Assembly (NCBI GenBank): GCA_020746105.1 | Contig: CM036624.1 | Location: 28,232,084 to 28,296,083 of the forward strand | Length of the DNA: 64,000 nt | Direction of reading: 5' to 3' | Origin: Trogon surrucura | Taxonomy: Eukaryota > Chordata > Aves > Trogoniformes > Trogonidae | Part shown: positions 12,237 through 25,695 of the stretch, in pieces | How positions within the stretch are numbered: position 1 is the stretch's first letter | Layout: every line of letters starts with the position of its first letter | Made by a program: the position numbers and the translations under genes | The notes under the pieces: model-generated | What the model saw: the letters and a program-made list of their open reading frames with translations, nothing else | The model's database searches: none | Told to the model about the DNA's origin: nothing

Positions 12237-12257
12237 AAAAAAAAAAAAAAAAAAAAA
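12237..12257. repeat. Poly-A tract
   Basis: An uninterrupted run of 21 A is preceded directly by AGCAAT. There is no recognisable reverse-transcribed gene upstream and no poly-A signal at the usual 10-30 base distance, so a processed pseudogene is unlikely. Confidence 0.85.
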
Positions 12258-12612
12258 GAGAAAAATGCAAATAAATTACATAAACACTTTTTGGGTACAG
12301 AATAAGCTATTACTGTAATGAACGAGGGTAGATGGATTTATTATCTTGGAATCTCATAATTATGATTAGGTTTTTATAATGAAAAGGCAATGAAGCCTCA
12401 TAAAAATCAGAACCAATTCACTTGCTTCACGACTGTAAAGCTTCTCGCTACTTTTACTGTCAGAAAACAGAATCACTTCATAGGAAATGGTAGAGCCAGC
12501 TACATATGCTCAGCATTGCAACGCAGAAATTACATTATAAGATTACTGCTGAGTTCTTTTAACTCAGACAAAGACCTCTTGTTAGCGAGTGATACTTTGT
12601 GTTTGGTCATGA

Positions 12613-12656
12613 TTTGTAAAAGCGGATAAAAATTTTTGTAAAAGCGGATAAAATTT
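12613..12656. repeat. Tandem duplication, 22-bp period
   Basis: TTTGTAAAAGCGGATAAAA occurs at 12613-12631 and again at 12635-12653, giving two adjacent 22-base units with about one mismatch. The CG dinucleotide is kept in both copies, which suggests a recent event. Confidence 0.8.
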
Positions 12657-14678
12657 TCCACTTGTATCGTAAATTCACTGGACGTGAAAATCAGCTAGCG
12701 CTTACTGGCTGCTTATGTACAATACGATTCTTGAGAGAGACTCTGTTTTTCGGATATGGAGATGGAAATACCAAATTAACTGATATTCCCCCAAAATCCT
12801 CAACATCTCTGAAAAAACAGGGCAAGAAAGACAGTCTTCCCAAACTCTAGGCTTCTGTGCCTTCACCAGCAGAACACCTTTCCTAATTTTAAGTACCTTT
12901 GGCATAATTTTTTAGATGAGAGGGACAGGGAGGAAAAATAACAAATAGAGCTAAAAAGAGACCACGCATTAGTCAAAACATGAAGCAAGCCAGTTCTGAA
13001 TGAGTGTTGCTTTAATTCTATCTTCACAGGATGCATAATTTTCCAAAGTAAATTTTAAGAAATTAAGAAAACATCATCACTATGATAGTTTTGGTAAGCT
13101 GGACCCCTTTCACCGAAATACATCTGTCCAGAGGATGAAGAAATACAAGTCACATTGGTTTACAGAACTCCAATATAAATAAAATGAGTTTAGATGACAA
13201 TGTAAAAACAAAAAGCCTCCAGTCTCAAAAAAACTCTGTACCAGCAATTTTGAAGACTTTCATAATATCCAGAAAACAAAGCTGAATCTCAGTTAAAGAC
13301 TGCAGAAGGGAGAATGGTGTCTTATAACACTGACATCTGGACTAGTGCTAGCACATGTAATGTATATGTGTCACTGAGAGTTATCAGGTTATATATAATT
13401 CTGAATCATTAATCACGTCTTTCTTAGCAACCACATGAATCTGCAAAAGCAACATCGTCATAGGAGAAGCACCTTTGGAGGACAAACTCACTTACATGTA
13501 ACAATTTTAGAAGGTAATCATAAGCCATTAATATAATGCAGACCATAAATGTCAATAAAAATAGTTATGTGCATGTCAACAAGCAGGGTGTAGTCGTGAC
13601 TGACCTAGACAATCAATTTAATATGGCAAACGATAGCTTTGTAAATATCTCCAGCACTGGATACACATTTAATCTCCACGTGCTAAGATTCAACAGGGAA
13701 AAAAAAAAAAGCAAAATCCAACATCTTTTCATAAGGGAGGGTTAAAAAATAAATCTGTTTCTATTTCCATAGCCTTGTAAAAGCACTTCTGAAAAATGCC
13801 CAGGAATGCAGCGTGCCCCAACACAAACTTATTCAAGATGTAGCTAGCAGATAAAACCCTACACGTGACACCGACCGGTTAAACAGAGGCAGGCTCTACA
13901 TGCCCTGTCATTTGATCGTGATACAGATTGATCATTTCTATTACTGGACTAGACGGTAATGAAAAGCCTCATGAATGTGCTAAGACTATTTCAACAGCTC
14001 ACTAGAGACCCAAGTGTGGAAGGAGCATGCCTAAGCTAAGCTCTATACCGAGTCCTTATACCACTATGAATAATGAAGTGTTTTAGGCAAAAAAAAAGAG
14101 AAGATATTAAAATAAGCATATTTTTCTGTTACTGAGATCTTTTGGAGGAATACTACTGACAAATTGATTGGGTGTTTTAGGACTGGGGGGTATGTTTAAC
14201 CATTTGGTTGATTCCTCAACCATAAGCTGTTTTGCTGAATAGTAACTTTGTGGAAGAGGCAGGAAATTATATACTTCTAGGGCAACAAAATACGAAAGAG
14301 TCTGATAAAAGACTGATACAGAGAACTGTTTTTTGCAAACACTTAACAAGCACTGTTATTAATTCCTTCTAAAAGATGGCAATTTTCCTTCCTCTAAAAA
14401 CAGTGAAATTGCTGTGGAGAAATTCACAGTACACGGGCTTCCCACATACATTGGGAGCACGATGCACATGAATATAGTTTCGGATAACACTGGAAGATAA
14501 AAAAAGCTAACTAATTTCTTTTCGGAAGAAACTGTAGTCCTAAATGCATTCACTTAGTTATTAACATTTCCTGTTAGCATCTGAATGCTTAAATAAAACT
14601 TTAGAAATAACATACAATTGTACAATCAACTTAGAGCTATAGTTCTGCTTAGAAATCTCCCTTCTGAAGCATATGCTT

Positions 14679-14698
14679 AAAAAGAAAGAAAGAAAGAG
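14679..14698. repeat. AAAG microsatellite
   Basis: A short (AAAG)n run of about five units ends in AGAGG. It is a common simple repeat with no evident function. Confidence 0.8.
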
Positions 14699-17600
14699 GT
14701 TATCAGGAGAACAAGACCTTGCAAACTCTATTCTCCCAGTGTCATTATTAGCTCATGCCCACGACAAAACTAATTCCTCAGTTCTGCCAGGTATAAGAGT
14801 CTCATTAACTATATTAGAATGAGGACAAAAAGAATAAGAAAATGTAGAGACCACTGAAAATTCTGAAAAATTAGAAATTGTTCAGGGTGAATGGTGTTTT
14901 ATTTCTCTTTAGAACGTGTTATTATTTTATTATACAAAATTAAGTGTTAAAAGGTTGTTTTTCAAATAGAAGTCAAAATATTTTAAATGCAAATACTAAA
15001 TAAGTTTTTTTTTAATAATCTTAAAATTAATCATTTTATGAAATAAGTACTTTATAAATATCTGGGTGTAGTCAAAACTGTATTTCTTATTGGAAATGCT
15101 AGAGTTGAAAAATTTTGTCCCATGCTGTTCCTAGTATAGCTAGGAAAAGTAGTTTTGAAGCAGACACATTTGCTGATGGATTAAGTAGACTGCCAACACA
15201 TAAAGGTTCTGGAAAAGTCAAAAGATTAGACTGCTGTAAATGTATAGATGACAAGAATCTCGTGATATTTGCAGTGTGTGTATGAAAGAAACTGCCTGTC
15301 TTCTTTTCCCCAGAACAGACCAGCTTCATAGTACCACATTTTCATAATACAACATGCCAGAACTGATGGTTTTAAAGGACTGGCCCATTTGGATTAATGA
15401 TCCTTATCACATCGTTACACATTTTAACTGAAGCAGCACGCTTTATTTGGTGACAGTATTCAGAATTGAGATTATTATTTGATTTTGATAGGAGAATTTT
15501 TATTTCTTTATTTTATAGCAACAGTAATGTTAAAAGAAAAAAAATAGCATATGGCTAATTGCCTGGCTGAATAAACAACTGACCTTTCCTTTTAGGAGCC
15601 TTCTACCAAATATTCACTTGATGGCTATTAGCAGCAGGCATTCATGGAGGCTCTGCTCATGGCATCAAAGAGAATGCAGGAAACAAATGCTGCCTCAATG
15701 TAGGGGAAGTGCCATTGTCTTAAATTTATCCCGTAATATCATGTGGATTAAAAGATAATTCAATAAGTCTCCATACAGTTCCAATTAATAGAACCTCAAC
15801 CAGAAAAAATGTTGGGCCAGACCTCTTTGGTGAGGAATGTCTTAGAAATGGCCAGTGAGAGCAAAGCAAACAGCCGAAGAGCGAGTTCCCCCCAGCCAGC
15901 AGGAGTCATTCGTTAGGGGCCTTCCAGAGATAAGAGAAGTACTGACGTGCTTGTGGGTAGCAGCTAAAGTTACACTCTCACTCTGCACTCCTCGTGCATT
16001 TGTCATCATGAGATATAAACAATTATGTCAGTGATAACAAACCACTGACCTTATTTGACTGATTTGAACACCAGTGGAATTTAAGGAATATCACAGCAGT
16101 GTGTTATGTTTCTGCTAGAGAAAATTTATACTACAGCTCCAGCATTTTTAGACGTTATAAATTAAATTGTACAATCTTTGTCTTCTCTCATCCCAAAAGA
16201 ACAAGTCTCACAACTGCCACACAAATATTCTTGATCGCTGCAGTATAATAAGGTGCCTGTAATACAGTGATTAGCTTGCTGTACAGTTAGCATGAGGCAG
16301 AAAATTCAATATTGTCATCTTAAGGCCAGTGGGAGTTGATGATCAGCACTTTAATTGTGTCTCTGAATAATTCTTAATGCCAATCGCAATTTTCACCCCT
16401 TCCTGCGAGATGAAATCAACATATATGAAATTTAATACATTGCAGCTTATACCAGCAACTTTCTCTGAAACTTTGAGTAAAGTTGAGTAAAAGCGTGTTT
16501 GAGCGACGAGGTCTAAAATTAGAATCATAGCATTTGACTTCTCACATTTCCGAAAGGATTTCACCTATGAACACCAAACAGGATTTTTAGCCCTGCAGGA
16601 TATATAACAAATATTTGTTGAGGAAGTTCATCTTGCAAATCCTTACCTATAAAGTAAGTTTGTTATGACTGTGGGAACTTTGTATTTACAAGGAAAAAAT
16701 ATAGTTCACTTTCAAAAAATCCTTTCAATTCAAAAATAAATAATGTGAACACTAAGTGTCTGTATGGTCTGGAGATGCTCTATGCCTTTAGTATTTGGGT
16801 GACATTTCCTGTGTATTTGCTTACTCTAAAGTATATTTGAATGTTGGAAGTTCTACAGTGTTCTCTTAAAATGCCACTACTCTGTAAAGTGACTTCAAAA
16901 GATACGATTGTTTGATGTTTATTGTTTCTTAGTGACTTTTGGTAGCAAATGTGTTCCCGTTTAAAGTTAAAAAGAATTGATCCTAGTCTCAAAAAGAAAA
17001 GAGGTTCCCATTCTTGAAATTTCTATAGGATTTCAATATTTCATATTCTCTTGCAATTATATTAATTGGGAAGACACTGTTGCTCAAGAAATGTGTAATC
17101 TAGCAATATTACTTCTTGATGATGCAGCATAAAGAATAGCATCTACTCTCTACCTTAAAAATCTATTTAAAAAGTAAAGGCTATCTGTATTCTTGAGCAG
17201 GCAAATGCAATTATTTATCCTGCAAAATGTGGTGAAAAAAACACCAAACTTTGAAGTCACTAAGTGGCGCAGCTAGTAATTTTAGGGATTTTTTTCAGGA
17301 TAGCTTTTAGGCAAATACAGCATGAGATTAAGACAGAGCTTCTTTCAGTATTGATTTTGCAATTAGACAGAGGGGTGTTGAGGACATAAGCCAATTAACA
17401 GTTAGGGGGGATTCCACACTGTCACAAGATACGTTTTCTTCACCTTTGCTTTCAGGTTGCCCCGTGCTTCTCCAACCATGTCCGATTCCTTAGGGTTAAA
17501 GTGGAAAACTTTTCCTACTGTTATCATATTGGACAGAAGCTTTACAGATACAGTCATGTTCTACTTATGCAAAGGAAACAAAGTTTTGACTCCTGTTTTT

Positions 17601-18500
17601 TCACCCTGTAATAATTGAAAACTGCAAGAGAATTAATTAAGACTGTATTGTGGGACAGCAGATCACTGGAGCAGCATGCTAGTACATTTGACACAGGAAC
17701 AAGGAAAATTGTGCCAACTGAATTCACACTATAAATGACTCTAGATCTGTCCTTGATAGCTACACCTTATCTATCATTAATGATATGCTTCGTATTTGAA
17801 CAAAGCTAAAGTACTCCATTTACATATATAGTAAACATCTCCCCTTAGCAAACGGGTCTGACTCAGTCTGTCCTAGACTGCACTAGACTCCTCAGTACAC
17901 AGAAGGCTTCCAATTTCCCATTCAAAAGAAGGTTATTCTCTAGAGGCCATCTTTTTGGTACAAAAAAACTGTACTCTTTTAAGAACATAAGACCACAAGC
18001 TCATCAATAGTCTCAATTTAATTTGCAAGTTTTATTACCTAGAATCTCATAAAAGGAAAAGCAACCCAATCAATTTATGTTAAAAACTTAACAACATGTT
18101 GTTTAACAGAGTTCTCTGTCTACAATCATTAAACACACATTCAAACTAAAATCTTGTTTGGTGACTAAACTTCCTCTCCCAACAATCACAGAGTCCTTCA
18201 AACTCTAATTGAATCTCTATGGCAAAAGTGAAGATAGTGCTTTGACTCTTCCTTTTAAACAGTTAAATCAAATCCCTGTTGGCTCCTTTTAGATTTCGGT
18301 GTCTAGAGGTAACTAGATTTCTCAGGTGCATCATTTCCAGGTTGACTGAATGTTTTTTAGACTTTTTCAGCCTAATCATGCAGGGATTTACACTCCTTAT
18401 CCTGAATGCCAGACATCCGTGTTATGCAAGGGCACCCAGAATTTTATACAAGTGAGAAGTCAGTATGATGCAGCACAGTCAGATGCAGCTATACCCTCAC

Positions 18501-18584
18501 CTACAAGGTACGAAGAAATGCTGTGATAAGTCAAGGCTGTTTATCAGTAATTGAAAGATAAAAGCGCTTATGGAACAGTTGGAT
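18501..18584 (-). other. Exon-like segment, unproven
   Basis: On the - strand a good acceptor (GATTTTCTTCAG) is followed by 84 bases that stay open in one frame, then a donor (TTGTAG|GTGAGG). The 27-codon translation is hydrophobic and not recognisable. The spacing is right for a small internal exon, but one open frame in three over this length is expected by chance, and decoy splice pairs are common in AT-rich DNA. Confidence 0.1.
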
Positions 18585-19627
18585 CTGAAGAAAATCAAAT
18601 CTTGCAGGCCAAAAAAGGCAGAGTTAAGCTTAACCTGTATCAGTATTCCTATCACCTGAGCATTGTTTATCATTGTCATGTACTTGAAATTAAAATGCTA
18701 AACACAAATCTTAGACTACAAAGCATTTTCCAGAAGATAAATCCAAAAAGAGTGAGAAGAATCAAATCAACAGCAGAGTTACATTCATAATTGCTGGCGC
18801 TGCTATGGCAGTTACAGGCTGCACAGCAGTCCTTGGGAGCGTAACAAGAGCAGATGGAAAGAATACGTAGTTTCTCAGTGAGAGAGTATCTCCTGTAGGG
18901 TTGCTTTTATCCTATCCATTAAAACTCATACCCACCCAACTCAGATTACAGTGAATCAGGATTATATTAAATCTTTCCTTAGTTTATGAACACTGGTTCA
19001 GGTTGCCAGCTAGTGTACACTGTAATATCATCCTGACTTCAGTGCTGCTATACAAGCTCACTTTAGCTTGGGTTGACTAAATAAGTATTAAAACTCTGCT
19101 GGCTTTAATACATTATCGGTCTAGAGGTTTCCCCATATTCCCTTTTCATCTGTTGAGATATTTTTTTATTATCTGTTTCTCTCTCTAGCTAATGATTCAG
19201 CACCTCTTTCATTCCCTTCCCATTAACGTTTTATTGTTGTGAATATTGACACAGAACATGTTTATAATTGTTCAATAAATACCATGCCATACTGAAAAAA
19301 CAGTACAAATAAGTTCTGGGAAAGTAAAAGACTATGACTCCTTTATGAAATCTCATTTAAAATGGATCACGGCATCCTATTGTATCCTGTTACAATATCA
19401 AAGGCATTACACTTAAATTAAAGAAGCAGAAATAAGGGAAACCATCCAGATGAATGAAAATACTTGCTCAGGGGAATAGCTTTATTCTAATCCTGAAACT
19501 GTATATATATTAAAATCTTCATTATCCAGTAAAATCCCAGATGCAGTGACAAGGCTTCTTGTAGTAATCCACAACCGAAATGATTTCCTGTAATCTTCTG
19601 GGTCAAAAAAGGCCCCTTGGCCAATCT

Positions 19628-20203
19628 CATAGAATCATAGAATTGTCAGGGTTGGAAGGGACCTTAAAGATCATCTAGTTCCAACCCCCCCGCCATGGGC
19701 AGGGACACCTCCCACTAGACCAGGTTGCCCAGAGCCCCATCCAGCCTGGCCTTAAAAATTTCCAGGGATGGGGCTTCCACCACCTCTCTGGGCAACATGT
19801 TCCAGTGTCTCACCGCCCTCATGGGGAAGAATTTCCTCCTAACGTCCAATCTAAACCGATCCATCTCTAGCTTCAATCAATTCCCTCTAGTCCTATCACA
19901 ACCCGATGTCCTAAAAAGCCCCTCACCAGCTTTTTTGTAGGCCTCCTTAAGATACTGGAAGGCCACAATCAGGTCTCCTCAGAACCTTCTTTTCTGCAGA
20001 CTGAATAACCCCAACTCTCTCGGTCTGTCTTCACAAGAGAGGTGCTCCAGCCCTCTAATCATCCTCGTGGCCCTTCTCTGGACACACTCCAGCACATCCA
20101 TATCTTTCTTGTACTTTGGGCTCCAGATCTGGAAAAAGTAGTCCAGGTGGGGTCTCACAACAGTGGACTAGAGGACGAGAATCACCTCCCTCGACCTGCT
20201 GGC
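19628..20203 (-). mobile_element. CR1 LINE fragment, 5'-truncated
   Basis: The first bases, CATAGAATCATAGAATTG, are the antisense of the CR1 octamer tail, followed by GGTTGGAAGGGACCTTAAAG, so the element's 3' end is at the low coordinate and it lies on the - strand. Further in come CCAGCCTGGCCTTAAAAATT, TCCAGTGTCTCACCGCCCTC, GAAGAATTTCCTCCTAA, GTGGCCCTTCTCTGGACAC, TGGGCTCCAGATCTGG and GGTGGGGTCTCACAA, all standard antisense CR1 landmarks. Similarity ends at about CTGCTGGC, where the 5' truncation falls. This copy is longer and better kept than the other two. The + strand open frames over it (19725-19940, 20042-20287) are antisense shadows. Confidence 0.97.
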
Positions 20204-21006
20204 ATATGTCGTAGGAGTATGATCCAGAAAGAAAAAAGACTTTGGGGACTTGAGGATTCATACTACTTTAGTATCTGTACACCTTAGCTTTGTTTTCCAT
20301 GTCATCAGCTCTGAGAGACTGAGATTCATTACCCTCTGTTCCTTTATTAACTGTGCTATCAAAGGCTTATGATCACTGCATGACTTCAAGATCTTGCTTC
20401 AACATCAACTTGGTTCAAGATCGATTACATTTTTTGTCAATATTATTCAAAGACTCTGGATGTGCATCTCATCTTTTATTTAAGGCGTCTATGTACTTAG
20501 TCATACCAAGGTAAGTATAGGTCTGATAAAAGCAGGTACAGTTCTACTAACTTCAGCCAAAATGAATCTACTGAAAGTAAAACTGAATTTGGTCAGTTGG
20601 AATCCAAATAAAAGTTCACCTGTATGGGTAAAATCCACGTTTATTCTAATGCCATCTTCAAATAATATGTCATCACGTCTATTTTTACTAGAAAAATCTG
20701 TTTGTGCTACTAATAATTAGCGGGCTTGATCCTAAAACAACTTAAAAATTTAAGTTAATAACTTTTAATTAGTGGAAAGTCCAATTAATTCATGGTTTTC
20801 TCTATGTATAATCCAATCACAAATGAATTAAAAATATCTATCGACCTGTATTATGCATCAGTTTCAAACCCTTATTGGTGTTGGCTGTATGCATATAGCA
20901 TGTTTGTTCAATATACGGAATAAGAATCAGTCAAAAGGATTTTGACTAAGTATACCACTCGCACTAGATTTCAGTTTTCTGATTAGAGAGCCTCAGAGTA
21001 AAACTT

Positions 21007-21277
21007 TCAGTGTAAGCTCACATTCCCAATTGCAACGTCATCCCCAGAATCCACTTCAAACCGGTCACTTCCTTTGCTCTTCCAGTTAGAGATCACTTTT
21101 GCTGTTATACCATCTTTCAGCAGAGGGTAAATTATGCCCTGGAATAACAGCAAGTATGTCAAAAGACCAGTAAGGAAGTAGAGCAAAATTAGGTTAAAAA
21201 TTGAAGCAGCACTGTCTTGTAGCATTTGCTCAGTTGTAGCAACTGACTCTGACAATTGCAGCTGGTAACAATGTGCT
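21007..21277 (-). other. Candidate terminal coding exon, membrane-like; unrecognised
   Basis: Reading the - strand, a plausible branch point (GTCTAACC) and pyrimidine-rich run lead to an acceptor TTTCAG at 21278-21283. After it one frame stays open for about 90 codons to a TGA at 21007-21009. The predicted peptide has a hydrophilic start (ESVATTEQMLQD), a long hydrophobic stretch rich in Leu and Ile (FNLILLYFLTGLLTYLLLF) that could span a membrane, then a charged tail (SNWKSKGSDRFEVDSGDD) ending NVSLH. A possible AATAAA lies some 365 bases downstream near 20640. The hydrophobic-then-charged order looks like the end of a single-pass membrane protein. I do not recognise the protein, I see no convincing upstream exon, and an open frame of this length can occur by chance. 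It may also be a decayed retrogene. Confidence 0.22.
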
Positions 21278-24200
21278 CTGAAACTATAACAAACAGAGGG
21301 ATTTAATAATGCAGCTGGTTAGACAGGAACGAGCCCCTAGAACCTTCCCACCAGGCTGTTGTTAGTTTAAGGTTCCGTTCCCCACCAACTCAGTCCTGGT
21401 CTATCCCATCTCGATGCTGGGATAACAGAAGATATGAGGTTGAAAGCTGAACATTTGCACTGGAGACCTTTAGCAGCCAGCCCCCCCTGCTCACTCCCAC
21501 ACTAGCTTCTTCACTTTATCACCGTCCGGACCACAAGACAGAGGAAGCATGTGCCCGGCTGCATACACAATCCTGGCATCTGTCCTTGATCCCCAACCTC
21601 TTCCTTTGTGCTGAGAAATAAGCCATCAACTTAATGAAACCATTGATGGCATTTCAAAGGTTAAAACAGCACCATAAGTATTCCCTCTTACTTTCTCTCA
21701 TCTCTCTAGAGAAGACACCACTAGTTCTTTGAAACAGTAAATAAACCTTAAACCTTTACATGTTCAAAGGAAACACTGCCTTGTCTCAGAGAGCATTCCT
21801 TTTGACACAGCCTCCAAAAGCCTGCTCCCTGGCAAGTTCATCCTGTTCCTCAGGCAAGACCTGGGTATTCCCTGCTGTGAAAGAGCAAGCCCTTCTTCCC
21901 CTTCTCCCTCAGTGGAAAGTACATCTTCTTTCTAGCCAGGCTAACCTTTGACTTTGTCAAGAGCATAACAATATTCTCTCCTTTGAAAGCTTCCTGGAGG
22001 ATTTCTTCCTTTAAAGCACAGAATTGCCCTAATTGGACCTCCAAGAATGAGTGTCATCTTTTTTCACATTGCTTTACAAACCCACTATCCTCCCCACCTC
22101 TCTGTTCTAGCAGTGTTAGATTCTGTGAGGTTTTAAATTAAAATAAATTAAAGGCAACTGCATGAGGTTAAAGGCACTTCAGGTTTTAAACCACCGTTAT
22201 TGCAGCAGCTCTCTCCCTACTGTGGCACTATCATGCATCCATCACGTTGTCACTTCTTCTTTCAGCGTACAATTGACAGAGAACAAGAAGGAAACAGGCC
22301 ATCAATCTAGTGTCACAGCTGTAATAAAAGTCTACAGAAAACCTGTAAAACTGCGTACATTCTCAGCTACGGCACCGGTGCGCTGGCTGGCGTAAAGCGT
22401 TCTACAGAGCTGCAGAGGGGTAGCACATCACGTGGAAAAACTGCCATTTGAGTAATTTTGCAAGTACTAACTGCCTGCAGACACCACCCTATCATAACAG
22501 GAGAGAATGAGAACAGCACAAACGAAACAACACTTCCGCAGCTCCCGCACTAAAAGCACAGGCAATTCTGCTATGCTTTCATCTATTGGGCTGCATTTAT
22601 TGCACACATTAAAATGCTGAGGGACACAGTCACTCAAGTCACAAAGCACTTGTCCAAGTACCCAACTAGCTCATAGTGAGCAAATGTACAAATCTTCTCA
22701 ATGAACAAAAAAAAATTTAATGTGTTGTACGCATGCACTATATATTTGCTTCGCTTGGTAAATTATAGACAACACATCTGAGTGTGGCTTTCTTGTGCAA
22801 AAATACTGAAAACCACAGTAAACAGGACTGCAAGCTTTCAGAATAGAGACCATGTAACACATAAATCCTTACTTATAGTTCACAACATAGAAATTCATTC
22901 CATGGAACACATGCTTCAGATGCTTGTCTCACAAATGAGAGGCATAAAAAATATGAGACAAAAGCCCCAATATGTACTACCATTCACATTCCAAGGAACA
23001 AAAATGCTGAAATAAAAGTAAATGAGGGAAATAGATAAGAGAAGAGGTAAAAATCATCAACAAGATGTATATTTAGGAGGGAAACAGAAAAGCATCAGAA
23101 ACTAAATACACAATACAGAGATGTCTGAAGAGACTGAGTCTTAGGAAAAATACATGGCATAAAATTCTACTTCAGAATACAGTAGTTTTCTAGAAATACA
23201 TGTGCAACTTATACTCTTATTTTTTTTTAAAATTAAACCTGATAGGAATTATATACAAATTAAAGGAACCACCTTTGTTTTAAAGATGAAATACCCCCAT
23301 CATCCATTATTTTCACTCACATGAAGAAAGCAGTCAGTATATTAAACTGCTCTTTTGTCAGAGTGAAAATCAATCAAACAATATCTTTGCAGACATTCTA
23401 AGAGATTATTTTTAATAATAAAATAGAGATTCACTCTTCAAATTGTTTCTTTCTTGCTGGGTTTTTAAGTGATTGGCCCTTCTTTAGCACCATAATCTCC
23501 TACAGGAAAGGGGGTTAAAAGCTGGTAAATTCCACAGTTTTGTCCAGCTTTCTTCATAGTCTCTTTGTCAAAAATTCACTGGAGGAATGGTTTTGTTTAT
23601 CAAATCATAATCAGATGTTTGCAGGGTGACCCAGAATATGAGCAATGGCAGATGTGTCTCAGTCTTTGTGTCACAAGATAATGATTTGAGTTAGTAAAAA
23701 CTGTTTTGGTGAGGTCACGGATTTTTCTATCATCAAATAAGAGTTCAGCAATCTGGATAATGAGGAGCAGCAGGAAAAGCAAGTGAGAGAATAGAATGAA
23801 ACATCAGATTTCTACTTTTTTGATTCATTGAGACTAAGCCTTTAACTGTTCTAAGAAATAAGATTTTCCTTCTCAGTTTTAAGTAGTAGTTCCACTTCAT
23901 CATTTATGTGAACATAGAAAAACGTGCTATAAAGCCAAAACCAGAGAACTGCTAAAATCTGGGATTTAGGATAATTCTTACCATATTGGCAATTGCTCTC
24001 TTTCTGATAAATAGGAAAGCTTTTCCTGAACCAAGAATGACAAGAGGGAAGGTGAGGAGTCTTTTATCATCCCAGCAAACACAGTGGTTAAAATGTTAAA
24101 AGACCCACGAAGCAAAGAGACCTGCTGCAACACGAACAAAGCTCACACTTGCATTATGGAGCTGACTTCTGCACATAATCCTCCCCTGCCAGAGCCACGC

Positions 24201-25601
24201 TGGAGACTACATCCATGGTCATGCCCTGGTTCTTTTGCACTGTTCATCACTCTTTAAGCATTTTTTTTTTCCCCAGGATCAAGAGCCCTTAAGTGCTTCA
24301 AAATCAGCTTTATGTCACACCTCCAGATACCTGAATAGGCAAGGATTTACTGGAGCAATGGGGATTTAAGGGATTTTCAATCAGCTCATCTCCCATTACA
24401 TTAGATCATGTGAACATACAGCTATGCAGGACTCTAAATAAAGGCTCAATTCACCTCCCGTGCCAACAAAGATGCAGCGGCCACAGCATAAATTACCCGA
24501 TGCTTTCATAAGCAGAAAAGCGGGAAGGTTGGAACACCATCTTGTTAATAAAGTCATTCAGATGATGGAAAGAGTCTACTTGGTTATTGCTTCCAGAGGT
24601 GAAATAAAACCTACATGGCTCCAGGATTAGGGATTTGCAAAAGCGATGCAAGATTTCTCTGATATTGATGCTTAATGAGACCACGAAAGCAGTGCCTTTG
24701 CAGGCACAGGAAGAACTATCATGCTTGGGCTTGCAGAGCCTCTGTCTGCCTAAACATCCTCCAGGTGGCTAGGTTTGGGACCTCGCACTATGGTCTTGTG
24801 CTCTTTGAAGTCCTCTTGCCTCCGGCCACCATGATCTGCCCCAGTCTCTCCAGCATAAGAGATCTCTCTCTTTTCCAAGTTCAGAGCACCAGTACTGATC
24901 TCCAAGATGTTGCATGAGCTTAAGGAAACCCCTTCTGAGAAAATCAGTACCAAAAAGTTACTGCTTTTGTATAGCTCTCAGAGTTGAACCACATCCAGAC
25001 ACACTTGTGCCTTTCAAGGGTTCTCCATTCCAATACAGCTTTTATTAGATAACAAAGAGGAGAGCACAGATCCACTCAAACCAAAAGAATCCATCCCTAC
25101 CATATTCCTGTTTATTTTTGCCACTTACACTGAAAAGAACTCTGGCCTTGACTCAGTGCCCCATTAGGAATCCAAATATACTCTCTCTAGCTCACAACTT
25201 TCCTAATCGCCAAATTTCCCCTTTCTGTACCCCCACTGGCTTCTACTAGCCATGGCTGGGCCTCCCTGTTACAAAAACATTCTCCACTCTTTTCTGTTCA
25301 TAGCTACTGCCTCGCCTTTGTGAATTCTCCCACCCTTTTTTTCCCCAGTACCTGTGGTTTTAAGCCTGACATCAGTAACTTTCCACCTGTAGAGAGATTT
25401 TCTTTACTCCAGTCCCCCTATCAGTTAAGCCAGAGAAGGTGGTGGTTTTTTGCTTTACAGATGTCAAGGTTACAGTTCTATTTTGTTATTCTAAGATTTG
25501 GCAACCCTTTAGGTGGACCAGTTCATGGGTAAGGACACAGAAACTATTCCATATTCTTAGTAAGAACAAGGTGTTTGAGACACTCCTCTATAAAAGACAG
25601 T

Positions 25602-25695
25602 TCTAAGATGCAAGAATACAAACAAATTGATGAAAATAAACTACAAGCTCTAAGATACAAGAATATGAACAAAATGATGAAAATAATCTAGAAGG
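25602..25695. repeat. Tandem duplication, 47-bp period
   Basis: Two adjacent 47-base units begin TCTAAGAT at 25602 and at 25649. They agree at about 40 of 47 positions by my alignment. The divergence suggests an old duplication. No third copy is visible and the unit is AT-rich and non-coding. Confidence 0.85.

Larger units (their letters stand above)
11011..19627. other. AT-rich unique DNA, no gene recognised
   Basis: The region holds homopolymer A-tracts (11100-11117 and 12237-12257), a 22-bp tandem duplication at 12613-12656, an AAAG microsatellite near 14.68 kb and a weak exon-like segment on the - strand at 18501-18584. Opposite-strand open frames at 11899-12135 and 11934-12131 overlap almost completely, which argues that neither is selected. 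I recognise no gene. Confidence 0.6.

Noticed and set aside
12237..12257. Poly-A tract as the tail of a processed pseudogene
   Set aside because: No gene-like sequence lies upstream, there is no poly-A signal at the right distance, and birds have few L1-type retrocopies.
19725..20287. + strand open frames over the second CR1
   Set aside because: They are antisense to the LINE and reflect its low stop density.
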